This document shows, piece by piece, positions 60,467 through 64,000 of a stretch of 64,000 nt of DNA. The position numbers and the translations under genes were made by a program. The DNA is from an uncultured Bacteroides sp. (lineage in GTDB: Bacteria > Bacteroidota > Bacteroidia > Bacteroidales > UBA932), in the NCBI GenBank assembly GCA_945874355.1, contig CAMCGB010000008.1, forward strand, positions 35,747 to 99,746, in the 5' to 3' direction. Within the stretch, counting starts at the first letter, position 1. Each line of letters begins with the position of its first letter. The notes below the pieces were generated by a model, which saw only the letters and a program-made list of their open reading frames with translations, was not told where the DNA came from and did not search any database.

Positions 60467-61816
60467 ATGAAATTTTATGACAGGGAAGAACAGCTGGAGA
60501 TGCTGCGCGAAATGAGGGAATTATCATACAACGGATATTCCCGGCTGACGGTTGTGACCGGGCGAAGGCGTATAGGTAAAACAACCCTTATCAAAGAGGC
60601 TTTTCAGGATGAGGGCTATGTGTATCTGTTTGTCGGGAAGAAAAGTGAATCGGTCCTGTGCAGGGAGTTCTGTGAAGAGTATCGCGAAAAGACGGGGATA
60701 TTTGTCCCTCCGATGAGCGTTTTCCGGGATGTCTTCCGCTTCTTTATGGAGGAAGGCAAACGCAGGAAGTACACACTTGTCTTTGATGAGTTTCAAAATT
60801 TTTTGGAAATCAATCCTTCCATCTACAGCGATATTCAGAATTGGTGGGACAAGTATCAGAAAGACAGTCACGTGAACTTGGTAGTCAGCGGGTCCGTGTA
60901 TTCATTGATGGAAAAGATTTTTAAAGACAGGAAGGAGCCTTTGTACGGGAGGCAGGATTCAACCATCAAACTGCAGGCTTTCCCTACTTCGGTCCTCAAG
61001 CAAATACTGAAGGACTATTCTCCGGACTACACCAACGATGACCTGCTCGCGCTTTATACTTTTACGGGCGGCATTCCGAAGTATGTGGAACTATTGATGG
61101 ATGTGAAAGCAGTAAATTGCAAGAAGATGATTGCCCGAATCTGCAAGGAGGACTCTCCGTTGATTGAAGAAGGAAGAAAACTTCTGATTCAAGAATTCGG
61201 AAGGAGATATGCGACCTACTTTTCCATCCTGCAGGCGATATCTATGGGATACAATACCCAGTCATCCATTGAGGACTATCTGGGCGGAAAAAGTTTGGGA
61301 GGACAACTGGCGAAACTGGAAGAAACGTATGACCTTATCAGAAAGGTACGCCCTATCTGGTCAAAGCCCAAGACTCAGACAGTGCGCTACGAAATCAGCG
61401 ACATCTTCCTCCGGTTCTGGTTCCGCTATGTGGAAAAGAACCAGCGTCTAGTCGAAATCGGTCAGTATCAGGCTCTTCAAAGGATAATAGAGGATGATTA
61501 CCAAACATATTCCGGGGAAGTCCTCGAACGCTACTTTAAACTGAAACTCGTTGAAAGTATGGAATATAAAGATATTGGAGGCTGGTGGGACCCTAAGGGC
61601 TATACGGACAAGGATGGACATCACCAGCAGGCTGAACTGGATATTGTCGCATTACGGCTGAAAGAGAACGTGCTTGATATAATAGAGATTAAGCGCAATC
61701 CGGACAAGTTCAACAAGTCTCTTCTTGAGGAGAAAGCCGCTTTCTTTTCTTCTAGGGAAAAACAAGCACGAAAGAACAAGATTGTGCTCTCCTGTTTATC
61801 GCTCGAAGATATGTAA
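60467..61816 (+). CDS. AAA ATPase of the archaeal ATPase_2 / DUF234 type
   Basis: A 449-residue STAND-related ATPase. FYDREEQLEMLREM, Walker A VTGRRRIGKTTLIKEAF (about 30-46), Walker B YTLVFDEFQNF, sensor LVVSGSVYSLMEKIF, then a winged helix and a C-terminal DUF234 domain with a PD-(D/E)XK-like end (AELDIVALRLKENVLDIIEI, then a Lys). The family is abundant and often multi-copy in Bacteroidota and archaea; its role is unknown, with defence or mobile-element functions suspected. Lower GC than neighbours. It is flanked by GTCATTTCGA repeats on both sides. Confidence 0.88.
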   Translation: MKFYDREEQLEMLREMRELSYNGYSRLTVVTGRRRIGKTTLIKEAFQDEGYVYLFVGKKSESVLCREFCEEYREKTGIFVPPMSVFRDVFRFFMEEGKRRKYTLVFDEFQNFLEINPSIYSDIQNWWDKYQKDSHVNLVVSGSVYSLMEKIFKDRKEPLYGRQDSTIKLQAFPTSVLKQILKDYSPDYTNDDLLALYTFTGGIPKYVELLMDVKAVNCKKMIARICKEDSPLIEEGRKLLIQEFGRRYATYFSILQAISMGYNTQSSIEDYLGGKSLGGQLAKLEETYDLIRKVRPIWSKPKTQTVRYEISDIFLRFWFRYVEKNQRLVEIGQYQALQRIIEDDYQTYSGEVLERYFKLKLVESMEYKDIGGWWDPKGYTDKDGHHQQAELDIVALRLKENVLDIIEIKRNPDKFNKSLLEEKAAFFSSREKQARKNKIVLSCLSLEDM

Positions 61817-61879
61817 AGAGAAGACAGTCACTATATTGCAAAAATATGGCTTGACTGCCCTTTCTCAGGGACCGCCTCC

Positions 61880-62085
61880 CCCTGTCATTTCGAGCGCATC
61901 TCCCTTCCTGTCATTTCGACCAAGGCACATCCCCCTGTCATTTCGAGGGAGCGTAGCGATTCGAGAAATCTCTTTTCTGCTGCACTTCGGCAGCTGCGGC
62001 ATCGGAGATGTGTTCTTCAGGGACCGCTTTTGCTCGCTAACGCTCGTATAGCGCTTGCAAAGTCCCATTCGGAACACACCATCCG
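61880..62085 (+). repeat. GTCATTTCGA repeat cluster and long composite unit
   Basis: Two half units (61886, 61910) and a full core (61931-61971), followed by CTGCTGCACTTCGG, TTCAGGGACCGC and CGCTTGCAAAGTCCCATTCG, the same order as at 25887-26030. Confidence 0.75.
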
Positions 62086-62104
62086 CCTGCCTTTGCCGCT
62101 GCCT

Positions 62105-62424
62105 CCCTCTGTCATTTCGCGAGCGCCCTCCCCTGTCATTTCGACCGAGCGAAGCGAGTGGAGAAATCTATTACTGTTGCACTTCAGCGCTGCTGCAGCC
62201 AGCCTGCCCTTTCTCAGGGACCGTAGCCTTCCCTCTGTCATTTCGCGAGCGCCCTCCTCTGTCATTTCGACCGAGCGAAGCGAGTGGAGAAATCTATTAC
62301 TGTTGCACTTCAGCGCTGCTGCAGCCAGCCTGCCCTTTCTCAGGGACCGTAGCCTTCCCTCTGTCATTTCGCGAGCGCCCTCCTCTGTCATTTCGACCGA
62401 GCGAAGCGAGTGGAGAAATCTATT
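62105..62424 (+). repeat. 126-bp tandem repeat, about 2.5 copies
   Basis: Units start with CCCTCTGTCATTTCGCGAGC at 62105, 62231 and 62357 and contain a half unit, a full core, TTGCACTTCAGCGCTGCTGC and CTTTCTCAGGGACCGTAG. Copies are almost identical; the third stops after GAGAAATCTATT. Since 126 is a multiple of 3, long frames without stops appear on both strands; they are not credited as genes. Confidence 0.9.
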
Positions 62425-62930
62425 CCCTCGTAGCAGCGCTGCACTTCCCTTCGTGCAATTCACCTAGCACGCTGGATTCTGCTAATTTGATGATTATAAG
62501 CAATATAGTTAATCGCCCTGTGTTAGGTGGGCACAATTTGCCGCCACCTCACATAGAGCAAATTGGCATCTTGTTTATAGTCAGTGATTTCGTAAACTCC
62601 CCCGAGCTAGGTGATTTGCTCGAGGCGTCATCGCGGAGACGCTTACAACGACGCAAGGCATCTCCTTGGTTGCTGTCCGCTTCGCCTCATTCCAAGCAAC
62701 GGCCCCTCCCACCAAATGAGCATCGTTTTCCCCCTAGACTCTCCTAAGCAACAACTTCTCCCTCTGTCAAATTAGAACAACTTCTACGCCAACCCTCGTT
62801 CCAGGCAACGGCCACAGCGAGGAGAGCCCTCCATAGCTCCCCGCAGCTGTGCGCCGTAGCAGCCGGAGACCATATATTCCGGCTGCGGTGCCCATCCCTT
62901 TGCCTGCTAGCCGGAGCGCCCTTGCCCTTG
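62425..62930. other. 500-bp stretch with no recognised content
   Basis: No ORF with a credible start, no tRNA, no clear repeat of the GTCATTTCGA type. Some paired words are seen (CCACCTCACATAG near CTAGGTGATTTGCTC; two CAAGCAACGG/CAGGCAACGG copies at 62696 and 62804). It could be a decayed gene or an RNA; nothing supports either. Confidence 0.3.
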
Positions 62931-62993
62931 TCATCTCGAGCGCCTCCTTCCCCCTGTCATTTCGTTTTCCAACCGTAGCGCGCGGAGAAATCT
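62931..62993 (+). repeat. Diverged GTCATTTCGA repeat before the last gene
   Basis: TTGTCATCTCGAGCGCC half unit, then CTGTCATTTCGTTTTCC through GGAGAAATCT. Like the copy at 60324, it abuts a promoter with CTATTTG and TTAGATTTGCAAC. Confidence 0.7.
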
Positions 62994-63007
62994 CTTTATG
63001 TTATCTA

Positions 63008-63036
63008 TTTGACAATCTATTTTTTTATTAGATTTG
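63008..63036 (+). promoter_or_regulatory. Promoter of the propeller lipoprotein gene
   Basis: TTTG (63008-63011), 17 bp spacer, TAGATTTG (63029-63036), 50 bp before the ATG. About 45 bp around it align with the ATPase promoter region at 60390-60433. Confidence 0.6.
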
Positions 63037-63086
63037 CAACTGTCCGAAAATCTCAATGATTGACTAATAACTTATTGGTTTTATCT

Positions 63087-63974
63087 ATGAGAATTAAACT
63101 TTTATTTGTCGCTCTTGTTCTTGTCTGCGCGTCTTGTGCCAATCGAAAAAACACCTCTGGACAAACAGTCACTTTTGAAGAAGCAGATTCTGATACTGCT
63201 TTCAAAAACCTGGTCAGCCATATTGAATTGACTCGCTTGAATGAGGATAGTTATCTTATGGGATCAGAGTTGTCAATGATTCCTTGTAGCGGCGGAGTTG
63301 TCCTTGTAGACAAGCGTAATACCAAGGTCGCCCGTTTTTCTGAACAAGGAGAGTTCCAAAATGAGATTGGAAAGAAGGGTAATGGTCCCGGAGAGTACGT
63401 CCATCTGCTCGGTGTGCAGGTAGACGCTGATGTGGTGACAGTATTTGCCGCACCGGACAAAATCATGGAGTATGACTTGGAAGGTAATTTGTTGACCGAC
63501 CGGAGTTGTAAAGGCCTTGGTTCTTCTGCCTATAAGTCGAGTACTGGTTTATACACATACTATGGCTATTCAGGAATTGAACCGTACCGGGTCGCATACT
63601 TCCCTGAAGATGGAGAAAAACAGTACTACCTTCCGGTAGAAACAAAGCTTCTTCCTTTGTCGCTTGGGAATGATATTTTCAGCTATTCCGATGATATATA
63701 TATGCTTGATTCCTATAGCAATACTGTATATCAATTATCCGAAGAAGGATGCAAAGAGCGTGTCAGCTTCGATTTTGGAGACTATTCCATAGGTGACGAA
63801 TTCTATTCGTTCAATGATGCCTTCAAGAGTGCCGAGTATCTTATGTCTTCGGATAATGCGTTGATTTATCGCTATGTCCCTGGACCTGAGCATAGTATTG
63901 TTCAGGTTAATCTGAAAAGATCTTCTTCTCCGGCTTCAAAAGTGGTGTATCCTGCATTCCCGACAATTACCTAA
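63087..63974 (+). CDS. 6-bladed beta-propeller lipoprotein (BF3164-like)
   Basis: A 295-residue lipoprotein: MRIKLLFVALVLVCASC gives the lipobox (Cys 17). The body has propeller blades with typical GGVVLVDKRNTKVARFSEQG, IGKKGNGPGEYVHLLGVQVD and DIYMLDSYSNTVYQLSEEG. Relatives in gut Bacteroidota are often about 370 residues, so one or more C-terminal blades may be missing; TAA at 63972-63974 is 27 bp from the window edge and a frameshift just before it cannot be excluded. Function unknown. The first frame Met (TTG 63060) is rejected for lack of a signal peptide. Confidence 0.75.
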   Translation: MRIKLLFVALVLVCASCANRKNTSGQTVTFEEADSDTAFKNLVSHIELTRLNEDSYLMGSELSMIPCSGGVVLVDKRNTKVARFSEQGEFQNEIGKKGNGPGEYVHLLGVQVDADVVTVFAAPDKIMEYDLEGNLLTDRSCKGLGSSAYKSSTGLYTYYGYSGIEPYRVAYFPEDGEKQYYLPVETKLLPLSLGNDIFSYSDDIYMLDSYSNTVYQLSEEGCKERVSFDFGDYSIGDEFYSFNDAFKSAEYLMSSDNALIYRYVPGPEHSIVQVNLKRSSSPASKVVYPAFPTIT

Positions 63975-64000
63975 CGAGTTAAATATAAATTGCTGATTTT

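Noticed and set aside
62105..62424. Possible CRISPR array
   Set aside because: Units are 126 bp, tandem, without unique spacers, and no cas genes are present.
62017..62747. Long open frames on both strands through the 126-bp array
   Set aside because: A repeat length divisible by 3 keeps any stop-free frame open; the translations are just repeats of the DNA unit.

Overview
The window looks like chromosomal DNA from a Bacteroidales bacterium, probably a gut or rumen lineage with a GC content of roughly 50-55% in the core genes. The evidence is Bacteroidota-type promoters (TAnnTTTG at -7, sometimes TTG/TTTG about 20 bp upstream), Bacteroidota-specific families (DUF4290, DUF3822, FISUMP lipoprotein, BF3164-like propeller lipoprotein, split AddA/AddB-like nucleases, the EamA, S41 and RecO group) and many lipoproteins. 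The exact genus cannot be read from the sequence; a relative of Rikenellaceae or UBA932 is a guess.

0-29.6 kb is ordinary core genome. It holds the 3' end of a bleomycin-hydrolase-type aminopeptidase followed by an AddB/AddA-like helicase-nuclease pair and a lytic transglycosylase in one overlapping operon. Next come ftsK with a LolA-like gene, apbE, a FISUMP lipoprotein, comEC, the acetate pathway pair ackA-pduL, rsmD, an NrnA/FKBP/MATE/cytidylate-kinase-like operon, ettA, a porin, a BAHD-like acyltransferase, a GH127-type glycosidase and an EamA transporter.

29.6-39.3 kb is an accessory region ending at tRNA-Ser(UGA), with AT-rich blocks. It contains a three-gene operon that looks like a chaperone-linked toxin-antitoxin (TAC) module (HigB-like C-terminal domain, XRE antitoxin, SecB-like protein) and an AbiEi/AbiEii pair. 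A host-like stretch follows, with an RSH-type HD hydrolase and LrgAB. The rest is a Fic protein under a palindromic promoter, a ParDE pair whose toxin is gutted, a phage terminase scrap, a truncated YhcG nuclease pseudogene and an intact PD-(D/E)XK plus DUF2075 helicase. A 51-bp direct repeat brackets the Fic-to-YhcG segment, and an 88-bp inverted repeat pair lies at 30.8 and 40.0 kb.

39.5-60.3 kb is core genome again: recO, an S41 protease, a uvrA with a partly lost zinc module, a nucleoside kinase, a small antitoxin with a GNAT toxin broken by one UGA codon, serA/serC/yigZ opposite DUF1015, recQ-dnaG-metG, and an NtrC-like regulator without a DNA-binding domain. 60.3-64 kb is a second accessory stretch: an AAA ATPase behind a perfect 28-bp palindrome, a field of GTCATTTCGA...GAGAAATCT repeats including a 126-bp tandem array, and a propeller lipoprotein at the right edge.
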